Assembly: GCF_000286955.2 (NCBI RefSeq)
Contig: NZ_AJYK02000095.1
Location: 1-64,000 of the forward strand
DNA: 64,000 bases
Direction of reading: 5' to 3'
Source: Vibrio rumoiensis 1S-45
GTDB lineage: Bacteria > Pseudomonadota > Gammaproteobacteria > Enterobacterales > Vibrionaceae
Positions 17,355-27,126 of this stretch are shown piece by piece (the stretch's first letter is position 1; each line of letters starts with the position of its first letter). Made by a program: the position numbers and the translations under genes. The notes under the pieces were generated by a model. The model was not told the origin of the DNA and did no database searches. It worked only from the letters and a program-made list of their open reading frames with translations.

Positions 17355-19253
17355 ATGATTACACAGCTGATTAATGAAAACCTGATCCGCTTGAATCTAA
17401 AAGCCACAACTAAAGACGAAGTCTTTAATGAGATGGTTGATGTATTAGACGCTCAAGGCAAACTTAGCGATCGTGAACAGTTTTTAAAAGACATCTATGC
17501 CCGTGAAGAAATCGGTAATACTGGTTTTGAAGAAGGCATTGCTATCCCACACGCAAAAAGCGCGGCAGTAGCAGAGCCTGCAGTTGCCATTGGTATTAGC
17601 CGTACTGGTATTGAATATGGCGCAGAAGATGGTGAAGATTCAAAACTCTTCTTCATGATCGCCTCACCAGATGGCGGCGCAGACCATCACATTGAAGTGC
17701 TAGCAGAATTATCATCAAAATTAATTGAAGATGGTTTTATTGATGCTTTCTTTAAAGCCGAAACGCCAGCCGCTGCACTTGCTTTATTGCTTGAGCAAAA
17801 AGAAGCACAAGAAACGATTGCCGCAGACAAAGGCTTAATTATTGGTGTAACCGGCTGCCCTGCTGGTATCGCACATACCTATTTAGCGGCTGAAGGGCTA
17901 GAGAAAGCCGCAGCTGAAATGGGTTACGAAATTAAAGTTGAAACCAATGGTTCTATTGGTGTCAAAAATGCCCCAACAGCTGAAGAAATTGAACGTGCCG
18001 TTGCCATCGTAGTGAGCTGTGATAAACAAGTTGATATGGCGCGTTTCAACGGTAAAAAATTGATTCAAACCAGTGTTAAAGCCCCTATCAGTAATGGTAA
18101 AGGCGTGATCCAACAAGCGCTTGATGCTGCGCCATACAAAGCGGATACCTCAGGTAACAGTAAAGAAGAAAAATCTTCAGTCAGCTCAGGCCGTTCAAAT
18201 CTATACCGCTATTTGATGAATGGGGTATCTCACATGATTCCATTTGTCGTCACAGGTGGTTTGATGATTGCCCTTTCTCTGGCAATTGGTGGTGAACCAA
18301 CACCAAATGGCATGCAGATCCCTGAAGGTAGCTTATGGAACCAAGTGCTTAATGTTGGTGTGGTTGCCTTTACTTTAATGATTCCAATCTTAGCCGGTTA
18401 TATTGCTTTTGCTATTGGTGATCGCGCCGCGCTCGCACCGGGTTTCATTGGTGGTTGGATCGCAAACAACGGCTCTTTTTATGGGGCTGAAGCAGGTACT
18501 GGCTTTATCGGTGCCATTATCGCCGGCCTATTAGTGGGTTACTTTGTACGTTTTATTGCAATGCGTGACTATCACAAAATGATTGCGCCATTAGTGCCGA
18601 TCATGATTGCTCCCATCTTAGGTACAGTATTCATTGCATCATTATTTATTTTTGTCATTGGTGCGCCAATTGCCGATTTAATGCAATGGCTAAATGCTGT
18701 CTTAACCGAAATGAGCACTGGTAATGTGGTGCTATTGGGTATTGTTCTAGGTGGTATGGCAGGCTTTGATATGGGTGGGCCTTTTAACAAAGTGGCATTC
18801 CTATTCTCAGTAGGTATGATCGCTAACGGTCAAACTCAATTCATGGGCGCAATGGCGGTGGCTATCCCTATCGCACCACTTGGCATGTCTTTGGCAACGA
18901 TTATCGGGCGTAAGTTTGGTATCTTTGAAGACAGTGAAATTGAAGCAGGTAAAGCTGCCGGTGCAATGGGCTTAGTGGGAATTTCTGAAGGTGCCATTCC
19001 ATTTGCAGCTCAAGACCCATTGTCTGTAATTCCGGCAAACGTTATCGGCTCAATGGTGGGCGCAGTGATGGCATTCTCATTTGGCATTACTAATAGCGTT
19101 GCTCACGGAGGACCTGTGGTTGCATTATTAGGTGCAATGAACAAACCTGTCATGGCAATTATCTGCATGGCTGTTGGCGCTATCGTCACTGCCGTAATTT
19201 GTGTCGCGATCAAAAAAATGCGTCAATCAAAAAGTAACGCGGTAACGGCTTAA
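17355..19253 (+). CDS. PTS EIIABC permease, fructose class, probably mannose or fructose
   Basis: 632 residues in the order EIIA (1-150, phospho-His66 in GIAIPHAKS), EIIB (160-260, phospho-Cys168 in GVTGCPAGIAHT) and EIIC (about 285-625, eight or more membrane helices; GGFDMGGP-type motif in MAGFDMGGPFNK and ISEGAIPFAAQDP). It imports and phosphorylates a hexose. manA follows 149 bp downstream after a terminator, so mannose is a reasonable substrate guess; fructose cannot be excluded. It is preceded by a CRP site and the divergent AraC gene. Confidence 0.9.
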   Translation: MITQLINENLIRLNLKATTKDEVFNEMVDVLDAQGKLSDREQFLKDIYAREEIGNTGFEEGIAIPHAKSAAVAEPAVAIGISRTGIEYGAEDGEDSKLFFMIASPDGGADHHIEVLAELSSKLIEDGFIDAFFKAETPAAALALLLEQKEAQETIAADKGLIIGVTGCPAGIAHTYLAAEGLEKAAAEMGYEIKVETNGSIGVKNAPTAEEIERAVAIVVSCDKQVDMARFNGKKLIQTSVKAPISNGKGVIQQALDAAPYKADTSGNSKEEKSSVSSGRSNLYRYLMNGVSHMIPFVVTGGLMIALSLAIGGEPTPNGMQIPEGSLWNQVLNVGVVAFTLMIPILAGYIAFAIGDRAALAPGFIGGWIANNGSFYGAEAGTGFIGAIIAGLLVGYFVRFIAMRDYHKMIAPLVPIMIAPILGTVFIASLFIFVIGAPIADLMQWLNAVLTEMSTGNVVLLGIVLGGMAGFDMGGPFNKVAFLFSVGMIANGQTQFMGAMAVAIPIAPLGMSLATIIGRKFGIFEDSEIEAGKAAGAMGLVGISEGAIPFAAQDPLSVIPANVIGSMVGAVMAFSFGITNSVAHGGPVVALLGAMNKPVMAIICMAVGAIVTAVICVAIKKMRQSKSNAVTA

Positions 19254-19281
19254 CGTTAAGTAAGGTACAATTATCAAAATA

Positions 19282-19312
19282 AAAATGCAGGCTGACCATT
19301 AGCCTGCATTTT
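19282..19312 (+). terminator. Intrinsic terminator after EIIABC
   Basis: AAAATGCAGGCT / AGCCTGCATTTT is a perfect 12-bp stem with a 7-nt loop. The T-run of the stem provides the U-tract. Confidence 0.8.
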
Positions 19313-19402
19313 CATTCATACTACTTAAACAAAACAAGTTATATCAAGACTCAATAACCCTAATTCAATATCCCTAAATTTTCATTTTAGATAAGGATTA
19401 TT

Positions 19403-20590
19403 ATGAAAACGCTTCCTCCTTTCGCACTCATGCAAAATGTCATTCAAGACTATGCTTGGGGTAGTACTTCATCCATTGAATCACTATTCGATATTCCTAA
19501 CCCAGAAAAGAAACCTCAAGCTGAAATCTGGATGGGTGCACACCCAAACGGTTGTTCTAAAATAGAAATTAATGAGAAAAGCGTAAAATTAGATACCATT
19601 ATCGAACAAGATAAAACCTCCATTTTGGGTGAAAGAACCGAAAAGCGCTTTAACGAATTACCTTATCTATTCAAAGTACTGGCAGCAGAAAAAGCCCTTT
19701 CTATTCAAGTTCACCCAAGTAAAGAAGCGGCTGAAATTGGTTTTGAAAAAGAAAATAATGCTGGTATCGATTTAAAAGCAGCCAATCGAAACTACAAAGA
19801 TCCTAACCATAAACCTGAATTGGTGTATGCCTTAACGCCTTATCAGGCCATGAATGGATTCCGTGATTATCAAGACATCATTCACTATTTTGAAGCTGTC
19901 AATGCACCTGCACTTGCAAGCTATGTAGCAACACTAAAAGCAAACCAAACCGAAGCAGGACTAAGCGAATTTTTCCAAGCTATTTTATCTCTTGAAGGGG
20001 AAACTAAATCCTCTTCTTTAAGCGTATTAATGCAGCACGCAGAAGAAAATAAAGGTAACGAACTGACGGATTTGTTACTTGATCTTGGAAAGCAGTATCC
20101 AGGGGATGTTGGTCTCTTTGCTCCGTTAATGCTGCATTGCATTACCTTGCAACCGGGTGAAGCCATGTTCTTACATGCTTGTACACCGCATGCTTATATC
20201 AAGGGAACCGGGTTAGAAATCATGGCCAACTCTGACAACGTTTTACGTGCTGGCCTTACGCCAAAATATATGGATGTTCCAGAATTGATCGCAAATACCC
20301 TGTGCGTTCCAAAACCAAAAGACGATATTCTACTCACCCCAACCACCATGGCTAACGTCAAACACTATCCAATTCCTGTCGACGATTTTAAGTTCAGTGT
20401 TTATCAAGGTAACGCAGAAATCACCTGTGAAAGTGCTGAAATTATTCTCGCCATTGATAACGATGTTACCCTGCACCATGCCAGTGGCCAGACATTAGTG
20501 TTATCCAAAGGACAATCGGCCTTTATTCCTTTCGATGCTCAGCAGTATCAAGCAAGCAGTGAAGGCACTTATGCTCGTGCCTATAACTAA
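19403..20590 (+). CDS. manA: Mannose-6-phosphate isomerase, class I
   Basis: 395 residues. Interconverts mannose 6-phosphate and fructose 6-phosphate, linking mannose uptake to glycolysis and supplying sugar nucleotides. Zinc-site and signature segments are SIQVHPSKE near residue 100, PNHKPELVYAL, and LHACTPHAYIKGTGLEIM near 260 followed by SDNVLRAGLTPK. An AAGGA ribosome-binding site precedes the ATG. Its place after the EIIABC gene supports a mannose catabolic role. Confidence 0.95.
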   Translation: MKTLPPFALMQNVIQDYAWGSTSSIESLFDIPNPEKKPQAEIWMGAHPNGCSKIEINEKSVKLDTIIEQDKTSILGERTEKRFNELPYLFKVLAAEKALSIQVHPSKEAAEIGFEKENNAGIDLKAANRNYKDPNHKPELVYALTPYQAMNGFRDYQDIIHYFEAVNAPALASYVATLKANQTEAGLSEFFQAILSLEGETKSSSLSVLMQHAEENKGNELTDLLLDLGKQYPGDVGLFAPLMLHCITLQPGEAMFLHACTPHAYIKGTGLEIMANSDNVLRAGLTPKYMDVPELIANTLCVPKPKDDILLTPTTMANVKHYPIPVDDFKFSVYQGNAEITCESAEIILAIDNDVTLHHASGQTLVLSKGQSAFIPFDAQQYQASSEGTYARAYN

Positions 20591-20663
20591 CACTCACATA
20601 AGTTTGTAATTTGGTTGATCAAGGGCATAGTCTGTGACTCTTATCACCATTTAACTTGAAAAA

Positions 20664-20690
20664 CGCGCCAATCGGAGTTACCGTGGCGCG
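20664..20690 (+). terminator. Hairpin after manA / in the ybiT leader
   Basis: CGCGCCA / TGGCGCG (20664-20670 with 20684-20690) with an inner CGG/CCG, flanked by AAAA and ATTTTC. It may terminate manA or attenuate ybiT. A second small hairpin, TTTCGT / ACGAAA, follows about 15 bp later. Confidence 0.55.
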
Positions 20691-20760
20691 ATTTTCATCA
20701 TTTCGTCTTATACGAAAGATACCTTGCTTCTCGAACACATATTTTATAAAGGGTTCTACA

Positions 20761-22356
20761 TTGATTTCTACAGCTAATATCACAATGCAATTTGGTGCTA
20801 AGCCACTATTTGAAAACATTTCAGTAAAATTTGGTGACGGTAACCGTTACGGCTTAATTGGTGCCAATGGTTGTGGTAAGTCTACCTTTATGAAAATTCT
20901 AAGTGGTGAGCTTGAGCCAACCGCTGGTAACGTGAGCGTTGATCCAAACGAACGAGTCGCAAAACTAAACCAGAATCAGTTTGCTTACGAAGAATTCTCT
21001 GTGCTTGATACCGTTATCATGGGTCACAAAGAACTTTGGGAAGTGAAAAAAGAACGCGACCGTATTTACTCTTTGCCAGAAATGAGCGAAGAAGATGGTA
21101 TGAAAGTGGCCGATCTTGAAGTTGAATTTGCCGAAATGGACGGTTACACCGCCGAATCACGTGCGGGTGACCTTCTTCTTTCAGTAGGCATCGCGACTGA
21201 ACAACATTGGGGGCCAATGAGTGAAATCGCACCGGGTTGGAAACTTCGTGTTCTTCTCGCTCAGGTTCTTTTTGCCGACCCACACATCATGCTACTTGAC
21301 GAACCAACCAACAACTTGGATATGGATACGATTCGCTGGTTGGAAGATACGTTAAACCAACGTAACTGCACCATGATCATTATCTCGCATGACCGTCACT
21401 TCTTAAACTCTGTTTGTACCCACATGGCAGATGTAGACTACGGCGAATTACGTGTTTACCCAGGTAACTACGATGATTACATGTTTGCTTCAACTCAAGC
21501 TCGCGAACGTTTATTAAATGATAATGCGAAGAAGAAAGCACAAATTGCAGAGCTTCAAACTTTCGTATCTCGCTTCTCAGCTAACGCATCTAAAGCAAAA
21601 CAAGCAACTTCTCGTGCTAAACAGATTGATAAAATTCAATTGGATGAAGTGAAAGCATCAAGCCGCCAAAACCCATTCATTCGTTTTGAGCAATCAAAAG
21701 AACTCTTCCGAAATGCACTTATTGTCGAAGATTTAACACAAGGTTTTGAAAATGACCTATATTCAAATTTCAATGCGATTTTTGAAGTCGGCGAACGCGT
21801 TGCAATCATCGGTGAAAACGGCGTTGGTAAAACAACCCTATTAAATACTCTTGCTGGCAAGATAGAGCCTAAGAACGGTTCATTCAAATGGTCTGAGAAT
21901 GCGAATATCGGTTATTACGCACAAGATCATGAGCATGAATTTGAAAAAGACTTGAAAGTATTTGATTGGATGGACCAATGGCGTCAAGAAGGCGAAGATG
22001 AGCAAGTTGTGCGCAGCTTTTTAGGCCGTATGTTATTCGGTCAAGATGACATTAAAAAATCCGTAAAAGTACTATCTGGTGGTGAGCAAGGCCGCATGCT
22101 ACTGGGTAAATTAATGATGCATAAGCCAAACATGTTGTTAATGGATGAACCTACTAACCACATGGATATGGAATCGATTGAATCATTAAACCTTGCACTT
22201 GAAAACTACAAAGGCACATTATTCTTCGTCTCGCACGATCGCCAATTTGTATCTTCTCTTGCAACTCGTATACTTGAAATTCGTGATGGACAAATCCACG
22301 ATTTCCGTGGCACTTATGAAGAGCTACTTAAAGATCGTGCTGCTAAGTCAGTATAA
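20761..22356 (+). CDS. ybiT: ABC-F ribosome-associated ATPase YbiT
   Basis: 531 residues; nearly collinear with E. coli YbiT (530) throughout, from [19 protein letters not shown] to the C-terminus. Two ABC domains: Walker [10 protein letters not shown] and GENGVGKTT, signatures in [12 protein letters not shown] and [10 protein letters not shown], Walker [12 protein letters not shown] and [11 protein letters not shown], with the interdomain P-site tRNA-interacting linker between. ABC-F factors act on the ribosome to relieve stalls. The longest frame starts at 20656, but homology and an AAAGGG box place the start at TTG 20761. Confidence 0.93.
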   Translation: MISTANITMQFGAKPLFENISVKFGDGNRYGLIGANGCGKSTFMKILSGELEPTAGNVSVDPNERVAKLNQNQFAYEEFSVLDTVIMGHKELWEVKKERDRIYSLPEMSEEDGMKVADLEVEFAEMDGYTAESRAGDLLLSVGIATEQHWGPMSEIAPGWKLRVLLAQVLFADPHIMLLDEPTNNLDMDTIRWLEDTLNQRNCTMIIISHDRHFLNSVCTHMADVDYGELRVYPGNYDDYMFASTQARERLLNDNAKKKAQIAELQTFVSRFSANASKAKQATSRAKQIDKIQLDEVKASSRQNPFIRFEQSKELFRNALIVEDLTQGFENDLYSNFNAIFEVGERVAIIGENGVGKTTLLNTLAGKIEPKNGSFKWSENANIGYYAQDHEHEFEKDLKVFDWMDQWRQEGEDEQVVRSFLGRMLFGQDDIKKSVKVLSGGEQGRMLLGKLMMHKPNMLLMDEPTNHMDMESIESLNLALENYKGTLFFVSHDRQFVSSLATRILEIRDGQIHDFRGTYEELLKDRAAKSV

Positions 22357-22379
22357 TCACTCAATACTATGGTGAAGTT

Positions 22380-22727
22380 ATGAAAATTCGTTCTCTTTTT
22401 TTGCTTGTTAGCTTAAGCCTTGCTACTAGCATGTCTTTCGCTGGTGTCGTTAAACCAGATTGTGATGTATCTAAAGCAGCTAAAAATGCAGCTCTAGAAA
22501 GCACTGTTGGTGTTAATGGACGTTGCGATGTATCTAAAACAGCAAAGCAGACTAAAAATGAAGCCGTTGATGGTGTGACTGATAAAGTTGATGACACTAC
22601 TGACAAAGTGTCAGATAAAGTCAACGACACGACAGACAAAGTTTCTGACACCAAAGACTCTGTTTCAGATAGCGTCAATGATGTGAAAGATGCCCCTGTA
22701 AAAAGTGTGATTAAAGCAACGAACTAA
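22380..22727 (+). CDS. Small secreted repeat protein, LEA-like, unknown function
   Basis: 115 residues. A Sec signal peptide ends around MSFAG. The mature part has two copies of CDVSK(A/T)AK about 20 residues apart (Cys28 and Cys49), then about 40 residues of short repeats built on T/S-D-K-V-D/S/N (TDKVDD, TDKVSDKVND, TDKVSD, DSVSDSVND), amphipathic and charged, like late-embryogenesis-abundant or apolipoprotein repeats. I do not know its function; envelope protection or stress is a guess. It starts 23 bp after ybiT and ends in a clear terminator, so it may share that transcript. Confidence 0.75.
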   Translation: MKIRSLFLLVSLSLATSMSFAGVVKPDCDVSKAAKNAALESTVGVNGRCDVSKTAKQTKNEAVDGVTDKVDDTTDKVSDKVNDTTDKVSDTKDSVSDSVNDVKDAPVKSVIKATN

Positions 22728-22750
22728 TCTTCATTACCGTTGCGTATTTT

Positions 22751-22786
22751 AAGGCTCTAGAGTAACGACTTTAGAGCCTTTCTTTT
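22751..22786 (+). terminator. Intrinsic terminator after the repeat-protein gene
   Basis: AAGGCTCTA / TAGAGCCTT stem (22751-22759 with 22772-22780) followed by TCTTTT. Confidence 0.8.
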
Positions 22787-22862
22787 ATCTGGAATAATAC
22801 GGTTTATTTATCAAGGCTCATTAGCTTATGATTTTACCGCCCCTCTCCCTTAGGCCTTTATA

Positions 22863-24116
22863 ATGACTTTCTCTGAACTTAAAATTTGTGATGATATCCT
22901 TCGAGCATTACCCAAATCGATATCAACTCCAACCCTGATTCAAGAACAAGCTATCCCAGCCATTTTTCATCAAGCAGATGTACTTGCCCTTGCTCAAACA
23001 GGAAGCGGAAAAACGCTTGCTTATGGGCTACCTATATTACAAATGCTAAAAGCAAGTAAAAGCCAAATTCAGTGTGTCATCATTGCGCCAACTCGAGAGC
23101 TTGCCAGACAAATCCATCAAGATCTTTTGCCCATTACATCCGCTTTAACCATAAAAGCTGCTAGTTTATTCGGTGGTGTTGATTTATCTATCCAAACCTC
23201 TCAACTGGCTCTGTCTCCTCAAATAATAATCGCTACGCCAGGTCGCTTACTTGCATTGATCGAAGCTGGTTCAGTTGACCTATCTACGGTCAAACACCTT
23301 GTGTTGGATGAAGCCGATCGTTTATTGGATATGGGTTTTTGGTCTGACATTCAAAACATCATTTCCAACTTACCTATTAACCGCCAAACTCTGTGTTTTT
23401 CAGCAACTCTGACCGGCAATATTGAAGCAGAAATTGAAAAAGTACTTGTATCGCCTGTTCGCTTAAATGCTCACACCAAGAATAGTGTTGTTTCCGATAT
23501 TAATGAAAAACTCTACTTGGTGAATAAAGGCAGTAAAACAAATGTACTTTTATCGCTTTTAGATCAACAAGCAGACAAACAAGCGTTGATATTTACCAAT
23601 GCTAAAGATACGGCCGATAGCCTTGCCAAGAAGCTCAAAAAAGCAGGGATCTCACTTTCTGTTTTGCATGGTAATAAAGATCAGGCAGATCGTGAACAAG
23701 CCCTTTGTGACTTTAAGAATAAAAAGATCAATATTCTTATTGCTACCGATTTATTAGCTCGCGGCATACATATCGATAACTTGCCATCGGTAATTAATTT
23801 TGAGTTACCGGAAAACCCTGCCGTTTACGTGCACCGCATTGGGCGTACAGCCCGTGCGGGTCAAACTGGCGTGAGTATTTCTTTAGTATGTCATGCCGAG
23901 CAAGAAGTCTTAACGGCTATTCGAGATCTCACTAAACAGGCTATGCCGCTAGTCGAATTAAGTGATTTCCCAGTTACCGATAAACCAAGCACTGGCGAGA
24001 CAAAACGCCAACCTCGAGACAAACAAGCGAACCGCAGAAGTGCTAAAAAGCGCAGTATTAAAGATTTTCAGTCTAAATCAAAGCCAGTACAGTCCAAAAA
24101 ACGAAATACAAAGTAG
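22863..24116 (+). CDS. DEAD-box RNA helicase (RhlE/DbpA-like)
   Basis: 417 residues with the full motif set: Q motif TPTLIQEQAIP, motif I AQTGSGKT, Ia PTRELA, Ib TPGR, II DEAD, III SAT, V ATDLLARGIH and VI HRIGRTARAG. The C-terminal 50 residues are Lys/Arg/Ser-rich, a typical RNA-binding tail. It unwinds short RNA duplexes in ribosome assembly or mRNA turnover; the subfamily cannot be fixed from motifs alone. Confidence 0.9.
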   Translation: MTFSELKICDDILRALPKSISTPTLIQEQAIPAIFHQADVLALAQTGSGKTLAYGLPILQMLKASKSQIQCVIIAPTRELARQIHQDLLPITSALTIKAASLFGGVDLSIQTSQLALSPQIIIATPGRLLALIEAGSVDLSTVKHLVLDEADRLLDMGFWSDIQNIISNLPINRQTLCFSATLTGNIEAEIEKVLVSPVRLNAHTKNSVVSDINEKLYLVNKGSKTNVLLSLLDQQADKQALIFTNAKDTADSLAKKLKKAGISLSVLHGNKDQADREQALCDFKNKKINILIATDLLARGIHIDNLPSVINFELPENPAVYVHRIGRTARAGQTGVSISLVCHAEQEVLTAIRDLTKQAMPLVELSDFPVTDKPSTGETKRQPRDKQANRRSAKKRSIKDFQSKSKPVQSKKRNTK

Positions 24117-24142
24117 CTTGAAATTTAATTAGAATCAACGAA

Positions 24143-24205
24143 TGCACCAATAAAAGCGCAATTCATAACGCACCACAAAGGTACATCTTGCACTTTTGTG
24201 GTGCA
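24143..24205. promoter_or_regulatory. NtrC enhancer site cluster upstream of amt
   Basis: TGCACTTTTGTGGTGCA (24189-24205) fits the NtrC consensus TGCAC-N7-GTGCA over 17 bp. GCACC-ACAAA-GGTAC (24170-24184) is a second site with one mismatch, and TGCACC...GCGCA (24143-24160) is a weak third. They lie about 100-160 bp upstream of a -24/-12 promoter, the normal place for enhancers. Confidence 0.75.
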
Positions 24206-24301
24206 ATTGTTCATTGGAAAAATTTAAAAACTCCCACCCAATACACTTTCATTCCAGCTAGCACCTAAATGTCATCTTCTAAATATCACTTAATTCATAA
24301 C

Positions 24302-24317
24302 TGGCTTACTTCTTGCT
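24302..24317 (+). promoter_or_regulatory. Sigma-54 (-24/-12) promoter of amt
   Basis: TGGCTT-ACTTC-TTGCT matches TGGCAC-N5-TTGCW in spacing and in all but two positions, keeping the invariant GG and GC. It lies 110 bp before the amt start codon. Confidence 0.75.
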
Positions 24318-24426
24318 TAAAGTAAAACATAACAAGAATCATGCCCCATAAAAGGGCGAGAACTTTGTATCGCACACTTTTCGTGCAGCAAGATTCAAAA
24401 TAATAATTATGTTTAGGAGAGAATAC

Positions 24427-25647
24427 ATGGATGAGTCAATTAGCCAAGTGAATGGCGCTGTACAAGCCCTCACCCAAAGTTCAGATACACTATTTTTATT
24501 ACTCGGTGCCATCATGGTTTTTTTGATGCATGCCGGTTTTGCATTCTTGGAAGTCGGTACTGTACGCCATAAAAACCAAGTGAATGCTTTAGTTAAAATA
24601 CTGGCTGACTTTGGCGTATCAACCATTGCTTATTTCTTTTTCGGCTATTGGGTGGCTTATGGGCAAACCTTTTTTGTCGATGCCCAAACTTTATCTGCCG
24701 GTAATGGTTATGAACTGGTTAAGTTCTTCTTCTTATTAACCTTTGCAGCCGCCATTCCTGCAATTGTGTCTGGTGGTATTGCCGAACGAGCGCGTTTTTA
24801 TCCCATTTTAATCGGCACTTTTTTTATTGTCGGGTTTATCTATCCACTGTTTGAAGGCATGATTTGGAATGGTAATTTTGGACTTCAAGATTGGTTTGAA
24901 GCTACCTTCGGAGCAGGGTTTCATGATTTTGCTGGCTCAGTTGTTGTTCATGGTGTAGGCGGTTGGATTGCACTTATCGCGGTTATCTTTTTAGGCATGC
25001 GTCATGGTCGAGTGCGAGCAGGTAAACACACCAACTTTGCCCCTTCAAACATTCCATTTTTAGCTCTAGGAGCGTGGATTCTTTCGGTTGGTTGGTTTGG
25101 CTTTAACGTCATGTCAGCTCAAGCTATTAACGGTATTAGCGGCCTCGTTGCTATGAATTCCTTAATGGCAATGGCAGGAGGTATCATTACCGCAATGATC
25201 GTTGGTAAAAATGACCCCGGCTTCATTCATAACGGCCCTCTAGCCGGTTTAGTTGCAGTATGTGCAGGATCAGATTTAATGCACCCACTGGGCGCTTTAG
25301 TCACAGGTATCGTCGCAGCGGCCATCTTTGTGTGGTTATTTACTTTCATGCAAAACCGCACAAAAATTGACGATGTGTTAGGGGTTTGGCCATTACATGG
25401 TGTTTGTGGTGCATGGGGTGGTATCGCAGCTGGGATTTTCGGCCAACAAGCCTTAGGTGGCATGGGGGGCGTAAGTTTGACTGTTCAAATAATAGGAACA
25501 CTTGCAGGTATTGCTATTGCGGTTGCAGGATCATTTATTGTTTATGGCATCATCCACAAAGTAACAGGGTTACGCCTTACCCAAGAAGAAGAGTACAACG
25601 GAGCGGATTTATCCATTCACAAAATTAGTTCTACTAGCGAAGACTAA
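24427..25647 (+). CDS. amt: Ammonium transporter, Amt/Rh family
   Basis: 406 residues with about eleven membrane helices. Family landmarks: HAGFAFLEVGTVRHKNQVNALVKILADFGVS is the first conserved helix pair, DFAGSVVVHGVGGW carries the first pore His, and DDVLGVWPLHGVCGAWGG the second His. It conducts NH4+/NH3 into the cell. No glnK lies beside it, unlike the usual glnK-amtB pair. ATG 24427 was chosen over an in-frame start six codons earlier because TAGGAGAG lies just upstream of it. It is controlled by a sigma-54 promoter with NtrC sites, so it is induced by nitrogen limitation. Confidence 0.93.
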   Translation: MDESISQVNGAVQALTQSSDTLFLLLGAIMVFLMHAGFAFLEVGTVRHKNQVNALVKILADFGVSTIAYFFFGYWVAYGQTFFVDAQTLSAGNGYELVKFFFLLTFAAAIPAIVSGGIAERARFYPILIGTFFIVGFIYPLFEGMIWNGNFGLQDWFEATFGAGFHDFAGSVVVHGVGGWIALIAVIFLGMRHGRVRAGKHTNFAPSNIPFLALGAWILSVGWFGFNVMSAQAINGISGLVAMNSLMAMAGGIITAMIVGKNDPGFIHNGPLAGLVAVCAGSDLMHPLGALVTGIVAAAIFVWLFTFMQNRTKIDDVLGVWPLHGVCGAWGGIAAGIFGQQALGGMGGVSLTVQIIGTLAGIAIAVAGSFIVYGIIHKVTGLRLTQEEEYNGADLSIHKISSTSED

Positions 25648-25653
25648 CAAAAT

Positions 25654-25680
25654 AGCCGCAGAGATGAGATCTCTGCGGCT
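25654..25680. terminator. Bidirectional intrinsic terminator
   Basis: Perfect 12-bp stem AGCCGCAGAGAT / ATCTCTGCGGCT with a 3-nt loop between convergent amt and mak. Confidence 0.75.
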
Positions 25681-25715
25681 TGTTCATTTAATAGGGTTAT
25701 TCAATCACTTTGTCA

Positions 25716-26633
25716 TTAGTGTTTAGCTTGATGCATTTCAGGTAACCAGCAAGCCCCTCTAACCCCACTTGAATCACCGAATTTTGCTTTCACGATTTGG
25801 GTATTGCATACATCAGAAAACACATATTGACCGATCACTTTGGGTATATCCTCATACAACTCGTCAACGTTAGAAAGACCACCACCCAACACAATGACAT
25901 GAGGATCTAAAATATTAATCACCGATGCGAGACTTCGGGCACACATATCAACTAATAATTCATAATGCTCAACCGCCGATTTATCACCTGACCGCATTTT
26001 TTCTATGATATCAATGGCCTTTAAATCACTTGAATATTTTTGGTTATAGCGCACAGCAAAGCCAGTCCCCGAAATATAACGTTCAATGCAATTCTCTCTA
26101 CCACAATAACAAAGCTGCTCTGTACCATCTTTACTCTCACTGTATTGCGGTAAAATATTATGCCCCCACTCACCCGCTATGGCATTAGGGCCAGATAGCA
26201 GTTGCCTATTCATCGTAATACCGCCACCACACCCAGTACCAATAATCACACCAAAAACCGTTGTATGGTTCGATCCAGCACCATCCATAGCTTCAGATAA
26301 AGTAAAACAATCAGCATCATTAGCAATGTAAATAGGTTGATCAAATGCTAGACTTAAATCACTTTTTAAATCTTCGCCATTTAAAATCAAACAATTACAG
26401 TTCTTAATTTTACCAGTATCAGGACTAATCGCGCCTGGTAAACCAATCCCAATAGTAAATGGTTCACTAAGTTCCATTTGTATTTGCGAAATGAAGCTAA
26501 TCAAGCTCGATAAGAAAGAAGAATACGCATCGGTAGGTGTTGAAATACGTTTTTGAAAGATAACATGGTTATTTTTATCAATAACCACAGCCTCAATTTT
26601 TGTTCCACCAACATCTAAACCTAATCGATACAT
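25716..26633 (-). CDS. mak: ROK-family fructokinase, Mak-like
   Basis: 305 residues, collinear with E. coli Mak. ATP site LDVGGTKIEA at the N-terminus, substrate motif GEWGHN near residue 155, zinc-binding CYCGRENCIE and the C-terminal HVIVLGGGLSNVD and GDSSGVRGACWLP. It phosphorylates free fructose (and possibly mannose), which suits the sugar PTS genes nearby. A consensus CRP site lies 75 bp upstream of its start. Confidence 0.87.
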   Translation of the reverse strand: MYRLGLDVGGTKIEAVVIDKNNHVIFQKRISTPTDAYSSFLSSLISFISQIQMELSEPFTIGIGLPGAISPDTGKIKNCNCLILNGEDLKSDLSLAFDQPIYIANDADCFTLSEAMDGAGSNHTTVFGVIIGTGCGGGITMNRQLLSGPNAIAGEWGHNILPQYSESKDGTEQLCYCGRENCIERYISGTGFAVRYNQKYSSDLKAIDIIEKMRSGDKSAVEHYELLVDMCARSLASVINILDPHVIVLGGGLSNVDELYEDIPKVIGQYVFSDVCNTQIVKAKFGDSSGVRGACWLPEMHQAKH

Positions 26634-27126
26634 TTATGGCAAACCTTTAAACATTAAATAATACACATAATATCAACATATCATTTACATTTTACCAAAC
26701 CTTAAAGTGTGACATAAATCACATTTTAAACATTAATTTTATTATTAAATGAACTTATTTGAGAGGCAAATCATAGGTCAAACAATAAGCGAAAAAGTAC
26801 TATTTACAAGTGAAAATCATGTAAAGACAATGCCAAACAAAACCATAACCACTTGATTTCAATTAATTTATACGCAAAAACAAAACAGTAATGTTTATAG
26901 GGAAGAGTTGGTGTCCCTGAGAAGTTCGCTTACCATTTTTAGCTCTCTTGGACATAAGTTCGTGAAAAAAGTTTCACACTTGGTGATTGATAAACTACGC
27001 TTAGAACAGTATTGTTTAGTTAGCTCCTGATAACTATAAAGTTTTCAGGTAAATGGCTGACATTACCATGACACAAATCTTGTGGTTTGAATCGTTTATG
27101 GACAAATTAACTTAGTTGGTGCTGAT
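26634..27126. other. 493-bp region between divergent mak and ompA
   Basis: Contains the CRP site near mak and, on the other side, the long AT-rich upstream and leader region of ompA. AAGTTCG occurs twice, about 37 bp apart, around 26921-26965. No coding frame or clear small RNA could be supported. Confidence 0.6.
26708..26723. promoter_or_regulatory. CRP site upstream of mak
   Basis: TGTGA-CATAAA-TCACA is an exact match to the CRP consensus. Confidence 0.8.

Noticed and set aside
24170..24204. Apparent terminator hairpin after the DEAD-box gene (GCACCACAAAG / CTTTTGTGGTGC)
   Set aside because: No U-tract follows, and each arm belongs to a 15-17-bp NtrC-like dyad placed correctly for the downstream sigma-54 promoter, so it is better read as enhancer sites.
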